From contig NZ_JANZNQ010000014.1 in assembly GCF_027257955.1 (NCBI RefSeq), forward strand, positions 1 through 64,000: DNA of 64,000 bases, read 5' to 3'. The position numbers and the translations under genes are program-made. The DNA comes from Zhongshania aquatica. GTDB taxonomy: Bacteria; Pseudomonadota; Gammaproteobacteria; Pseudomonadales; Spongiibacteraceae. Within the stretch, counting starts at the first letter, position 1; each line of letters begins with the position of its first letter. This document shows, piece after piece, positions 51,011-58,630 of the stretch. The notes beneath the pieces are model-generated. The model saw only the letters and a list, made by a program, of their open reading frames with translations. It was not told where the DNA came from and did not search any database.

Positions 51011-51128
51011 GCTGAGGCGTTTGGAGACGGTAGCAATTTAGAAAACGTCTAAATTAAGGTGAGGCCGCTCACTGCAGCCTCGGTATTTTATTTCTTTGCT
51101 GGTTCTAGTTTCAATATATGAGCTGGCG

Positions 51129-52415
51129 TTAGGCTGATGGAATTGGCTCCAGCCCACCAAATGAAGAGCCTGGCTGGCACTTTTCTCCTGTCGTATTGCC
51201 TGATTGCTCATCCTGAAGATACTTAATGTAGATAGGTCCTTCCGCAAAATTTCCGTCCGCATCGGTAATTCTGACATTGAGCGTGTATAAGCCGTAGATA
51301 TCTGACGTGAATTTAATTTTAAAAGGGTCCTCTAAACCAATATTGGTTTGGGCGCCGACTGGCCCACAGCTAATATTGACATCAATTTCATGAAGATTGA
51401 ATTCCGCGTCAAAGAACCATTGATCGAGAAGTATTTCCGCAGGCTCTTGATTTGGCGCATAGAATGATTTGGGATTGTTATTTAGCGTAAAGTGCGGGGT
51501 TGTATTGGCGGCAAACACGTCTATATCGTCGAATTTGGATGCGGAAATACCGATGCTAAAATATTCCCCAGAGTTTTCTTCGTATCGTAAACTATAGCGA
51601 TTGTTATGTAGCTTCACTTTGGCTTGATTGTCCCCAAAACCGGTGAGAGTAGCCGCGTATAGGTCTACGTCGCCAGAGAGTATAAGAGTGCCGCTATTTT
51701 CGAAGTCGATGTATCCTGACGCATCGGTAGGCAGGGCAAGCAGGGCAAGATATTCTGGATACTGCAAGTACAGGAAGGCATAGGAAATATTACTTTCGAA
51801 ATTTTCTTGGATATCGCTGTCATAAACATTACGGTGTGTTTCCGCTTCTACGATAATTATGTCGTGCTCGACAATACTCACATTTAGCACCGTAGTGCCG
51901 CTCGCGCTGGTATAGCGACTACCTAAGCGTTCTTGATAGTCGATAAATTCAACTGCCGCGTTAAAGGTTCGATCTGTTTCATTAACATTGTAAATATAAG
52001 ATTTAATTGTTCCTGAGCTTGAGGCGTCATTGATGTCGTCCTTACACTGATCAAATTCTAGGGTTATGGTGCCTCCATTTTTTTGTATGGACGTGTTTAT
52101 AGAACCGCTATAGTTACAGGACGTGCGTTGTGTGCCGTTTTCAAAATAAAATTGTGGAATAGGGGTTGATAGAACAAGCCGGTGGCCATCAAAAACGGCG
52201 ATAGATTGTAGAATCTCGTTGATAAACTTTTCAGCTACCAATGGGGTATTTGTTCTATTTAGGGCGTAACTGGCAGAAAGAGAGTGGTTTGCAATGTACT
52301 TAGACTCCGGTACTGAATTTACGTCACCGCCACCGCCACCGCCACCGCTACCGCCACCGCAAGCTGATAGGGCCAATGAGGCAATAAGAATAACTGATAT
52401 GCGTGTTTTTAACAT
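51129..52415 (-). CDS. Secreted lipoprotein with Gly-rich linker, unknown function
   Basis: A 428-residue protein with a lipoprotein signal (LSAC, lipidated Cys at 19) followed by GGGSGGGGGGGDVNS, a flexible linker. The rest is beta-rich (KLHNNRYSLRYEENSGEYFSIGI). The last 90 residues resemble an Ig/cadherin-like domain (YTLNVRITDADGNFAEGPIYI). Cys pairs are seen at TSCNYSG / DQCKDD. I do not recognise the main domain. It is likely an outer-membrane surface or periplasmic protein. It stands alone. Confidence 0.7.
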   Translation of the reverse strand: MLKTRISVILIASLALSACGGGSGGGGGGGDVNSVPESKYIANHSLSASYALNRTNTPLVAEKFINEILQSIAVFDGHRLVLSTPIPQFYFENGTQRTSCNYSGSINTSIQKNGGTITLEFDQCKDDINDASSSGTIKSYIYNVNETDRTFNAAVEFIDYQERLGSRYTSASGTTVLNVSIVEHDIIIVEAETHRNVYDSDIQENFESNISYAFLYLQYPEYLALLALPTDASGYIDFENSGTLILSGDVDLYAATLTGFGDNQAKVKLHNNRYSLRYEENSGEYFSIGISASKFDDIDVFAANTTPHFTLNNNPKSFYAPNQEPAEILLDQWFFDAEFNLHEIDVNISCGPVGAQTNIGLEDPFKIKFTSDIYGLYTLNVRITDADGNFAEGPIYIKYLQDEQSGNTTGEKCQPGSSFGGLEPIPSA

Positions 52416-52479
52416 GGGGCGCTCCTGCAGTGTAAGTTAGTCCTTTTATGCGTTCAGTATAGATGTGAGCACATGCTTA

Positions 52480-52680
52480 GCCAACATGAAAGGCGCGTTA
52501 TATTTTAACTCCGTTTTGAATTTATTAAACGAGCTTAATATAAGCGTTATAGTGAAAGGAGTTGAAGCTAGAGAAGGGGTGAGCAGGTTACGAGATGCGG
52601 GTGTTGAGCTGATGCAAGCTTACCACTTTGCGAAGCCTGGATTTGAATGTCTGCCTAGGGTGGATTTTAGTGTTGTCTAA
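52480..52680 (+). pseudogene. Remnant of an EAL-domain phosphodiesterase
   Basis: About 65 residues match the end of EAL domains: VLNLLNELNISVIVKGVEAREGV (the conserved GVE strand), then LRDAGVELMQAYHFAKPG, corresponding to the usual Q-G-Y-x-F-x-x-P end with changes. The catalytic EAL motif and most of the domain are missing upstream. Thus it is a fragment of a cyclic-di-GMP phosphodiesterase gene. Confidence 0.7.
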
Positions 52681-52861
52681 CAGTATCCATTCTATGGTAG
52701 GGCGTGTCCCCATCGGCTTAGTAATCTCGTATTGAAGGCTATATGTGTAGTAGTGGCGTAATTATTATGCGACGTTGGATTTGATTAATAACTAGATTGA
52801 CGTGCTTGTTCGCGCACTGCCATAATTAAGTCCCGACATAAAAACCAAATGGATTTGCTCA

Positions 52862-53560
52862 ATGTTAACTACTCCCTTGTTAAACTATTTTCGGAATGCA
52901 GCGCGCGTACTTCCTGCAATCTTAGCGACGTTGTTATTGTCTGCATGCGCTACAGAATCCCACCAAGCCGTTGAATCTCAGACCGTTGCCAGCTATGGAA
53001 GCGCTTATTCTGGAACTAAACAAGTATTAGTAGTAGGGCAGTTTGATAATCGCTCTAACTATCTGCAGGGTATTTTTAGTTCAGGGTCAGATCAGTTAGG
53101 TAATCAAGCGAAGACCATCTTAAAAACACATCTTCAGCAAACCAATCGTTTTACCGTCGTTGATCGCGAGAATATGGCGCGTATAGCTGAGGAGGCAAAG
53201 CTCAGCGGAGTGCAGCAGAAACTGCGGGGCGCGCGGTACGCAGTTACAGGTGATGTGACCGAATTTGGTCGGAAAACCACCGGCGATCACCAGCTTTTTG
53301 GCATCCTTGGATCAGGGAAAACACAAACCGCGTACGCTAAGGTCTCTATCAATGTGGTCGACGTGACAACGTCGGAAATTATCTATTCTACTCAGGGCGC
53401 CGGTGAATATGCTTTGAGTAATCGCGAGGTGGTTGGTTTCGGTGGTACGTCCGGTTATGACGCAACCCTTAACGGCAAAGTCCTTAACTTTGCTATTACT
53501 GAGGCCGTCAATAATATGGTTCGTGATCTGGAAGCAGGTGTATGGTCAGCCGCCCAATAA
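52862..53560 (+). CDS. CsgG/HfaB-family lipoprotein
   Basis: A 232-residue lipoprotein (lipobox LSAC, Cys near 29) with a CsgG-like domain: KQVLVVGQFDNRSNYLQGIF, FTVVDRENMARIAEE and GARYAVTGDVTEFGRKT are typical. It lacks the long beta-hairpin pair of true CsgG curli pores. It is the first of three genes (CsgG-like, DUF4810, DUF799) that recur together in proteobacteria and probably form an outer-membrane lipoprotein complex of unknown role. Confidence 0.88.
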   Translation: MLTTPLLNYFRNAARVLPAILATLLLSACATESHQAVESQTVASYGSAYSGTKQVLVVGQFDNRSNYLQGIFSSGSDQLGNQAKTILKTHLQQTNRFTVVDRENMARIAEEAKLSGVQQKLRGARYAVTGDVTEFGRKTTGDHQLFGILGSGKTQTAYAKVSINVVDVTTSEIIYSTQGAGEYALSNREVVGFGGTSGYDATLNGKVLNFAITEAVNNMVRDLEAGVWSAAQ

Positions 53561-53575
53561 TTGGAAAGGATTCCT

Positions 53576-53938
53576 ATGAAGAATGTCATGTTGATCACCT
53601 TTCTTGGGCTAAGTTGTGTAGCCTGCGTGCCTGCCCAAAAAACGATGTACTACTGGGGTAGCTACGAGTCACTGATTTATAAGATGTATGCAAAACCTGG
53701 CGAGGCGCCGCCCGATCTTCAAATTCAAAAATTGACAGAAGATATACAGCGGGCGCAGGACAGTGGTAAAGCTGTGCCCCCCGGTGTATACGGTCATTTG
53801 GGCTATATGTACACCACCGTCGGCAATCTTCCACAAGCTACGACTGCCTTTTTGCAAGAAAAAGCTCTGTATCCTGAGTCAACGGTTATGATCGACGGAT
53901 TCTTGTCGCGGCTTCAGCAGCAAGGAGCGCAGCGATGA
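53576..53938 (+). CDS. DUF4810 lipoprotein
   Basis: A 120-residue lipoprotein from ATG 53576 (AAAGGATTCCT upstream; an earlier in-frame start overlaps the previous gene). The lipobox is CVAC (Cys near residue 17). YYWGSYESLIYKMYAKPGE and PPGVYGHLGYMYTTVGN-type TPR-like helices are the DUF4810 hallmarks. It sits 15 bases after the CsgG-like gene and overlaps the next gene by ATGA. Confidence 0.88.
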   Translation: MKNVMLITFLGLSCVACVPAQKTMYYWGSYESLIYKMYAKPGEAPPDLQIQKLTEDIQRAQDSGKAVPPGVYGHLGYMYTTVGNLPQATTAFLQEKALYPESTVMIDGFLSRLQQQGAQR

Positions 53939-54591
53939 ATATTTCAACTCGGAATAGGGCATTAGTTTTTGCATTACTTGCGCTGTCGCTTGTTGGGTGC
54001 CAAGTGGCTCCACCTTATGATTACTCGGCACTTCAAGCCAGCAAACCGCGCTCGATTTTGGTTATCCCACCGCTGAATGAATCAGTGGACGTGAACGCGC
54101 CTTATACTTTCATCTCGACGGTTTCTAAGCCCTTAGCTGAGAAGGGCTATTACGTCTTTCCTGTTGCGGTAGTTGATCAATTTCTGAAAGAGAATGGTCT
54201 GCCTTCACCGGGTGAAATGAATGGCGTGCCCTTGGAAAAGCTCCGGGAAAATATCGGTGCTGATGCAGTTTTGTATACGACGATTAATCAGTGGGGGCAA
54301 AAGTTTCAATTGCTGTCTTCGGTGACTATTGTGGACTCAGAACTTAAACTTATCGATGCGAGAACGGGCGAGTTGTTGTGGACAACACGCGCGTTTGCCC
54401 AGCAATCATCTAGTGATGGCGGTAGTGGCTTAGCTGGGGCCATTGTGGGTGCCATTGTGCAGCAGATTGCAGGCTCTATCTCAGATCAAACCCCCGCCTT
54501 GTCGTCAGGTGCGAACGCGATGGCTATCAATGCGCATAACCAAGGATTATTGCCGGGGCCATATCTTCCTGAGGACGCGCATCAGCAGTAG
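53935..54591 (+). CDS. DUF799 (GNA1162-like) lipoprotein
   Basis: A 218-residue lipoprotein (lipobox LVGC, Cys near 22). The DUF799 domain shows PRSILVIPPLNESVDVNAPY, LAEKGYYVFPVAVVDQFLKENGL and a Gly/Ser-rich GGSGLAGAIVGAIVQQI stretch. GNA1162 of Neisseria is the best-known relative. It ends the three-gene operon and is followed by a terminator. Confidence 0.9.
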   Translation: MNISTRNRALVFALLALSLVGCQVAPPYDYSALQASKPRSILVIPPLNESVDVNAPYTFISTVSKPLAEKGYYVFPVAVVDQFLKENGLPSPGEMNGVPLEKLRENIGADAVLYTTINQWGQKFQLLSSVTIVDSELKLIDARTGELLWTTRAFAQQSSSDGGSGLAGAIVGAIVQQIAGSISDQTPALSSGANAMAINAHNQGLLPGPYLPEDAHQQ

Positions 54592-54600
54592 TCATTGTTT

Positions 54601-54634
54601 GGGCGATGGATAATTAATTGTTCTCGCCCTTTTT
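54601..54634 (+). terminator. Terminator after the CsgG-DUF4810-DUF799 operon
   Basis: GGGCGA (54601-54606) pairs with TCGCCC (54624-54629), with possible inner GGA/TTC pairs, followed by five T residues. Confidence 0.75.
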
Positions 54635-54680
54635 CTTAGATGAGTTTTGCGCTGTTATTCTTTTGTTCATTTCTTTCTTG

Positions 54681-55589
54681 CTATAAACGCCCTTTTTCTA
54701 CCTGCCGCTTTATCCATTTAGCCGATTTTGCTATCGCGTTTGCGCCGGTTTGTTCGCCCACTAAATCCGCTGCGATTACTAGCTTGGCTAAGTCGATGCC
54801 GGTATCAAATCCCATCTGGTTAAGCATTAATACCACATCTTCGGTGGCAACATTTCCTGATGCGCCGGGCGCGAAGGGGCAGCCACCGAGTCCACCAATG
54901 GACGTATCGAATTTACGTATTCCGCACTCTACCGCGGCAAAAACATTGGTGACACCCATAGCGCGGGTGTCGTGAAAGTGACAGGAGAGGCGGTGCGCAC
55001 CAAATTCGTTGACCAGCTTGCTCATTAGCGACTTCACTTGCGCGGGAGAAGCGGCGCCGATGGTATCCGCGAGAACGACTTCTGGCGCGCCAGCGGCAAG
55101 CATTTCACCGCACAAATCGATCACTGTTTTCTCTGGTACAAGGCCTTCAAAGGGGCATTCCCAAGCGGTGGCAATGCAGGCGAGGGTCGTAAAGTTATCA
55201 GCCTGACCACGGCCTAATACGTCTTTTGCAAAGGCTAATACTTGCGCGTTTGTCATGCGAATGTTTTGTTCGTTCATGCTGTTGCTTGCTGCAATAACAA
55301 TACTCACGGTGTCGATGCCAGAAGCCTTGGCTAGCTCGTAACCTTTGAGGTTTGGTATAAGTGCAGAAAAATGATAGTCCCCGCTTGGTAGCGCTGCGAC
55401 GACCTCTGCGGTGCCGCGCATTGCCGGTACTGCGGCGGGGGATACAAAAGAGCCTACTTCAATGTGCTTCACCCCAGCATGGATTAAGGCGTTAATCAGC
55501 GCAAGGCGTTGATGTGGCTCAAGCACGATGGCTTGGTTTTGCAAACCATCACGGGGGCCAACGTCGTTAATAATGATTTCTTCAGCCAT
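54681..55589 (-). CDS. Hydroxymethylglutaryl-CoA lyase-like enzyme
   Basis: A 302-residue TIM-barrel lyase. DVGPRDGLQNQ (about 9-19), metal-binding CHFHDTRAMG (about 203-212) and the signature GGLGGCPFAPGASGNVATED with catalytic C237 are all present. It cleaves 3-hydroxy-3-methylglutaryl-CoA or a related 3-hydroxy-3-methylacyl-CoA to acetyl-CoA and a keto acid. It is the last gene of the locus-2 operon, 32 bases after the CoA-transferase gene. The pairing suggests breakdown of a branched dicarboxylate (inference). Confidence 0.93.
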   Translation of the reverse strand: MAEEIIINDVGPRDGLQNQAIVLEPHQRLALINALIHAGVKHIEVGSFVSPAAVPAMRGTAEVVAALPSGDYHFSALIPNLKGYELAKASGIDTVSIVIAASNSMNEQNIRMTNAQVLAFAKDVLGRGQADNFTTLACIATAWECPFEGLVPEKTVIDLCGEMLAAGAPEVVLADTIGAASPAQVKSLMSKLVNEFGAHRLSCHFHDTRAMGVTNVFAAVECGIRKFDTSIGGLGGCPFAPGASGNVATEDVVLMLNQMGFDTGIDLAKLVIAADLVGEQTGANAIAKSAKWIKRQVEKGRL

Positions 55590-55621
55590 TGTGTAATCCG
55601 TACTCTATTTTTTGAGTGTCT

Positions 55622-56821
55622 TTAGGCGATGATACCAGTTGCTTTTAGTCTTACGGTATCTGCCGACGAATAGTTGGTTAGTTCAGCCATAAGCTCGTCG
55701 GTATTTTGACCGAGCAGCGGCGCAGGGGAAAAGAGCTCATCACTGCTGCGGGATAGCTTAATAGGATTGCCGGGGCCTTTCGTGCTTTTGCCCGAAGGAT
55801 GCTTTAGATCGACCACCATGTTGCGATGTTGCACCTGTGGGTCGCTTAAGGCCTGTGAGAAATTATTTACCGGTGCAACGGGGATGCGCGCTTCGTTGAG
55901 CTTTTTTATCCAGTTTTCACTGCTGTCTAGCCGAAAAATATCTGCCAAGGTTTGGTCGATGAACGCCTTGTCTTCTAGGCGACCTGGCTGGGTGTCGTAG
56001 TCGGACTTTTCTAGGACTGGACAGTTCACCAAGCCTTTCAAATTTAGCCAAAAATTATCGGTTAGCACGCAAACAACAATATGGCCATCCGCGGTCGGGT
56101 AGCTGTTATACGGCACATGAACAAAGTGACTATTGCCGATAGGGTGCGGATTGTCCCCAGATAAAAAGTGCATTGTTGCCATGTAATTCAATAGTGATAT
56201 CTGCACGTCTAACATCGAAATATCTACGTGTTGGCCAATGCCAGAGGTGCTTCGTTCGATGATGGCACTCAGTACGCCCATAATGCCAAACATCCCGCCA
56301 CCAAGGTCGCCAATGGGAATGCCCGCGCGCATAGGCTGACTGACATCGGCGCCGGTAATCGACATGCCGCCGCCGTAGGCCTGAGCAACTTGGTCAAAAG
56401 CGGGGCGATTTGCGCCTGGGCCATCTTCGCCAAAGCCGGTAATTGAGCAGGTAATAATCCGCGGATTTATCTCGGCCAAGTGGGCGTAATCAATTTTAAG
56501 TTTAGCGGGGACACCAGCAGTAAAATTGTTGATGACCACGTCAGCGGTTTTTACTAAATCGTAAAAGACAGTTAGGCCTTCCTCGCTTTTTAAATCAATA
56601 GCAATACTGCGCTTATTGCGGTTTAGGGTAATGAAGTAGGCGCCCATGCCGTCCAGTGAATTCTTGGGGTCATTGGCGAGCAATTTGCGCGTACCTTCGC
56701 CGCTCAGTGGTTCAACTTTTACTAAGTCCGCACCGAGGTCGGCCAAGGTCATGGTGCAAAACGGGCCGGAGAGCATATGGGTTAAATCTAATACGCGTAT
56801 GCCCTTGAGAGGTTTGTTCAT
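55622..56821 (-). CDS. CaiB/BaiF (class III) CoA-transferase
   Basis: A 399-residue class III CoA-transferase. It starts LKGIRVLDLTHMLSGPFCTMTLADLGADLVKVE; the probable nucleophile Asp is D143 in RPAFDQVAQAYGG. GDLGGGMFGIMGVLSAI follows. These enzymes move CoA between acids by a ping-pong mechanism. It is flanked by SDR and HMG-CoA-lyase-like genes on the same strand. Confidence 0.93.
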   Translation of the reverse strand: MNKPLKGIRVLDLTHMLSGPFCTMTLADLGADLVKVEPLSGEGTRKLLANDPKNSLDGMGAYFITLNRNKRSIAIDLKSEEGLTVFYDLVKTADVVINNFTAGVPAKLKIDYAHLAEINPRIITCSITGFGEDGPGANRPAFDQVAQAYGGGMSITGADVSQPMRAGIPIGDLGGGMFGIMGVLSAIIERSTSGIGQHVDISMLDVQISLLNYMATMHFLSGDNPHPIGNSHFVHVPYNSYPTADGHIVVCVLTDNFWLNLKGLVNCPVLEKSDYDTQPGRLEDKAFIDQTLADIFRLDSSENWIKKLNEARIPVAPVNNFSQALSDPQVQHRNMVVDLKHPSGKSTKGPGNPIKLSRSSDELFSPAPLLGQNTDELMAELTNYSSADTVRLKATGIIA

Positions 56822-56848
56822 AAAAGCTCTTATTTTGTGTTTGGTGCC

Positions 56849-57619
56849 TTATCCGGCGCTGATCACTGTTCCACCGTCAATGACTAATAGGCCGCCAGTC
56901 ATATACGATGAGGCCCGCGAGCATAAGTAAATAACTGTGCCTGCGGCATCCTCTAGCTTGCCAACACGGTGCATAGGAATACTTTGATTTAAGGCTTCTT
57001 CGTCTTCCATCAAAAAGGCCGTCATACTGCTTGGAAACATGCCTGGTGCTATCGCGTTTACATTGATGTTGTCTTTCACCAAGCGCGCTGCTAATTGTTG
57101 TGTTAACTGTATGACGGCTGCTTTGCTGGCGGAGTAAGAGAAGGTGTCTTGGTGAGAATAGCGTAGCGCATAAATCGACGATAGATTTACGATTCGTGCG
57201 GGCTCATCGTTGCTGGCGGCTGCCCGAAGCAGTGGTAGTAATTTTTGGCTTAGAAAAAACACGGATTTCACGTTTAAATCCATGACCTTATCCCAACCGC
57301 TCTCTGGGAACTCGTCGATGTTTGCTCCCCATGTGGCACCGGCATTGTTGATAAGAATATCGAGCTTACTTTCTCTGTTCGCCAAGTCTGCTGCAAGTGC
57401 AGTGATGCCGTCTAGCTGTGATAGATCAGACGTAATCGCGATACATTCACCAAATTCAGAGAGTCGCGCCCGAGTTTCTTCAAGCTCTTTGGCTTTACGT
57501 GAGGTGATATAGACCTTGGCACCCGAGCGCAAAAAGCCCTCGGCAATCATGGCGCCAATGCCGCGTGACCCGCCGGTCACTAATGCAATTTTACCTGCGA
57601 CGGAAAATAAGTCTTTCAT
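56849..57619 (-). CDS. Short-chain dehydrogenase/reductase (SDR)
   Basis: A 256-residue classical SDR. TGGSRGIG at 15-22, NNAG at 91-94, Ser 147-148, and Y162/K166 (YSASK) form a complete active site, unlike the atypical SDR at 1879-2649. It lies between the GST and CoA-transferase genes in the leftward operon. It probably oxidises a hydroxyacyl intermediate. Confidence 0.92.
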   Translation of the reverse strand: MKDLFSVAGKIALVTGGSRGIGAMIAEGFLRSGAKVYITSRKAKELEETRARLSEFGECIAITSDLSQLDGITALAADLANRESKLDILINNAGATWGANIDEFPESGWDKVMDLNVKSVFFLSQKLLPLLRAAASNDEPARIVNLSSIYALRYSHQDTFSYSASKAAVIQLTQQLAARLVKDNINVNAIAPGMFPSSMTAFLMEDEEALNQSIPMHRVGKLEDAAGTVIYLCSRASSYMTGGLLVIDGGTVISAG

Positions 57620-57643
57620 AACAGCTCCTGTTCGATAGTCGAG

Positions 57644-58384
57644 TTAGCGTTGACGAAATTGCTCTTCGCCAAATGAATATGACCACGTTTTCTCGTCTAA
57701 CTCCATTTTAAAGTTAGGTGGAAGCTGATATACCCAGCCATGAATTAAGTCTTTGCCCCGCTGTACGGCCGGGCGTTGCTCTATGCGTTGGAACCAGTCA
57801 TGAAGCCGAGGAAAGTCTTTGTTTAGATGAATATCAATCAAAGGTAGTGCACGAAGCCAGGGCCAGCAGGCGATGTCAGCGATTGAATAGTCACCAGCGA
57901 GGTAGTCTTGGGTTTGTAGGTGTCCCTCTAGAACGCGACATTGGCGCAAGCTCTCATTGACGTAGCGTTCGCGGGCGTAGTCCTGCTGAACCCGCGCATA
58001 GCGGATAAAGTGATGTGCTTGGCCTTGCAGTGGGCCGACACCGGCTACTTGAAACATAAGCCATTGCAGTTGTTGGAAGCGAATACGTGGGTCGGCAGAC
58101 ATCAACTTGCCGGTCTTCTCTGCGAGATAGAGAAGAATAGCGCCGGTTTCAAATATAACCATAGGCGTGTTATCTGTTGGCCCAGTTTCGCCACTGGCGG
58201 AGATAGGGTCGTGGTCTACCAAAACAGGCAGTTTATTGTTTGGATTTAGCGCCAGTAATTCCGGCTTGAATTGATCGCCGATGCTGATGTCGTAGGGAAT
58301 TACCTTGTATTCAAGCCCCAATTCTTCCAAGGCTATTGAGATTTTATGGCCATTTGGGGTTGGTACCGTATGTAGGTCGATCAC
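57644..58384 (-). CDS. Glutathione S-transferase (YfcG/Ure2p-like)
   Basis: A 246-residue GST starting MIDLHTVPTPNGHKISIALEELGLEYKV, with the T-P-N-G-x-K motif of YfcG/Ure2p-type proteins. NNKLPVLVDHD (cis-Pro) and FETGAILLYLAEK (glutathione site) follow, then the helical domain with YSIADIACWPWL. It is the first gene of the leftward operon; a palindromic operator lies 23 bases upstream. Confidence 0.92.
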   Translation of the reverse strand: MIDLHTVPTPNGHKISIALEELGLEYKVIPYDISIGDQFKPELLALNPNNKLPVLVDHDPISASGETGPTDNTPMVIFETGAILLYLAEKTGKLMSADPRIRFQQLQWLMFQVAGVGPLQGQAHHFIRYARVQQDYARERYVNESLRQCRVLEGHLQTQDYLAGDYSIADIACWPWLRALPLIDIHLNKDFPRLHDWFQRIEQRPAVQRGKDLIHGWVYQLPPNFKMELDEKTWSYSFGEEQFRQR

Positions 58385-58406
58385 GATGCGACTCTCCTTA
58401 TTTAAT

Positions 58407-58423
58407 TGTCAATTATATTGACA
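58407..58423. promoter_or_regulatory. Palindromic operator copy 1
   Basis: TGTCAAT-TAT-ATTGACA, a perfect 7-bp inverted repeat just upstream of the GST operon start. A near copy lies at 58521-58537. Confidence 0.65.
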
Positions 58424-58520
58424 TTGTGGCGGTGTCATTGTCCAGCACAATTTCTTCTATGAGTCGCTGCGCCGGTTTCTATTTTGGGCACTTGACGTCA
58501 GCGGGATGAAGGGCTAATAA

Positions 58521-58537
58521 TGTAAACTAAATTGACA
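58521..58537. promoter_or_regulatory. Palindromic operator copy 2
   Basis: TGTAAAC-TAA-ATTGACA matches copy 1 in 14 of 17 positions and lies 94 bases before the TonB receptor start. Two related dyads in one divergent region suggest one repressor, perhaps TetR- or GntR-type, for both directions; no such regulator gene adjoins them. TTGACA here could also act as a -35 element. Confidence 0.6.
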
Positions 58538-58630
58538 ATGTGGTGATTGATAGTTCATTGCTTTTAAGTGTGGACTGAGAGCCGCTGGCGTATAAAGTCA
58601 GTTACAAATAATAATAAAGTAAGGTGGATT

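Noticed and set aside
51034-51096. Terminator for the Gly-rich-linker lipoprotein gene
   Set aside because: Two short dyads (TTTAGA/TCTAAA and GAGGC/GCCTC) are visible, but neither has a convincing stem plus T-run on the needed strand.
52862-53560. Curli secretion pore CsgG
   Set aside because: No csgA/B/E/F neighbours and a shorter sequence lacking the pore-forming hairpins; better called CsgG-like.
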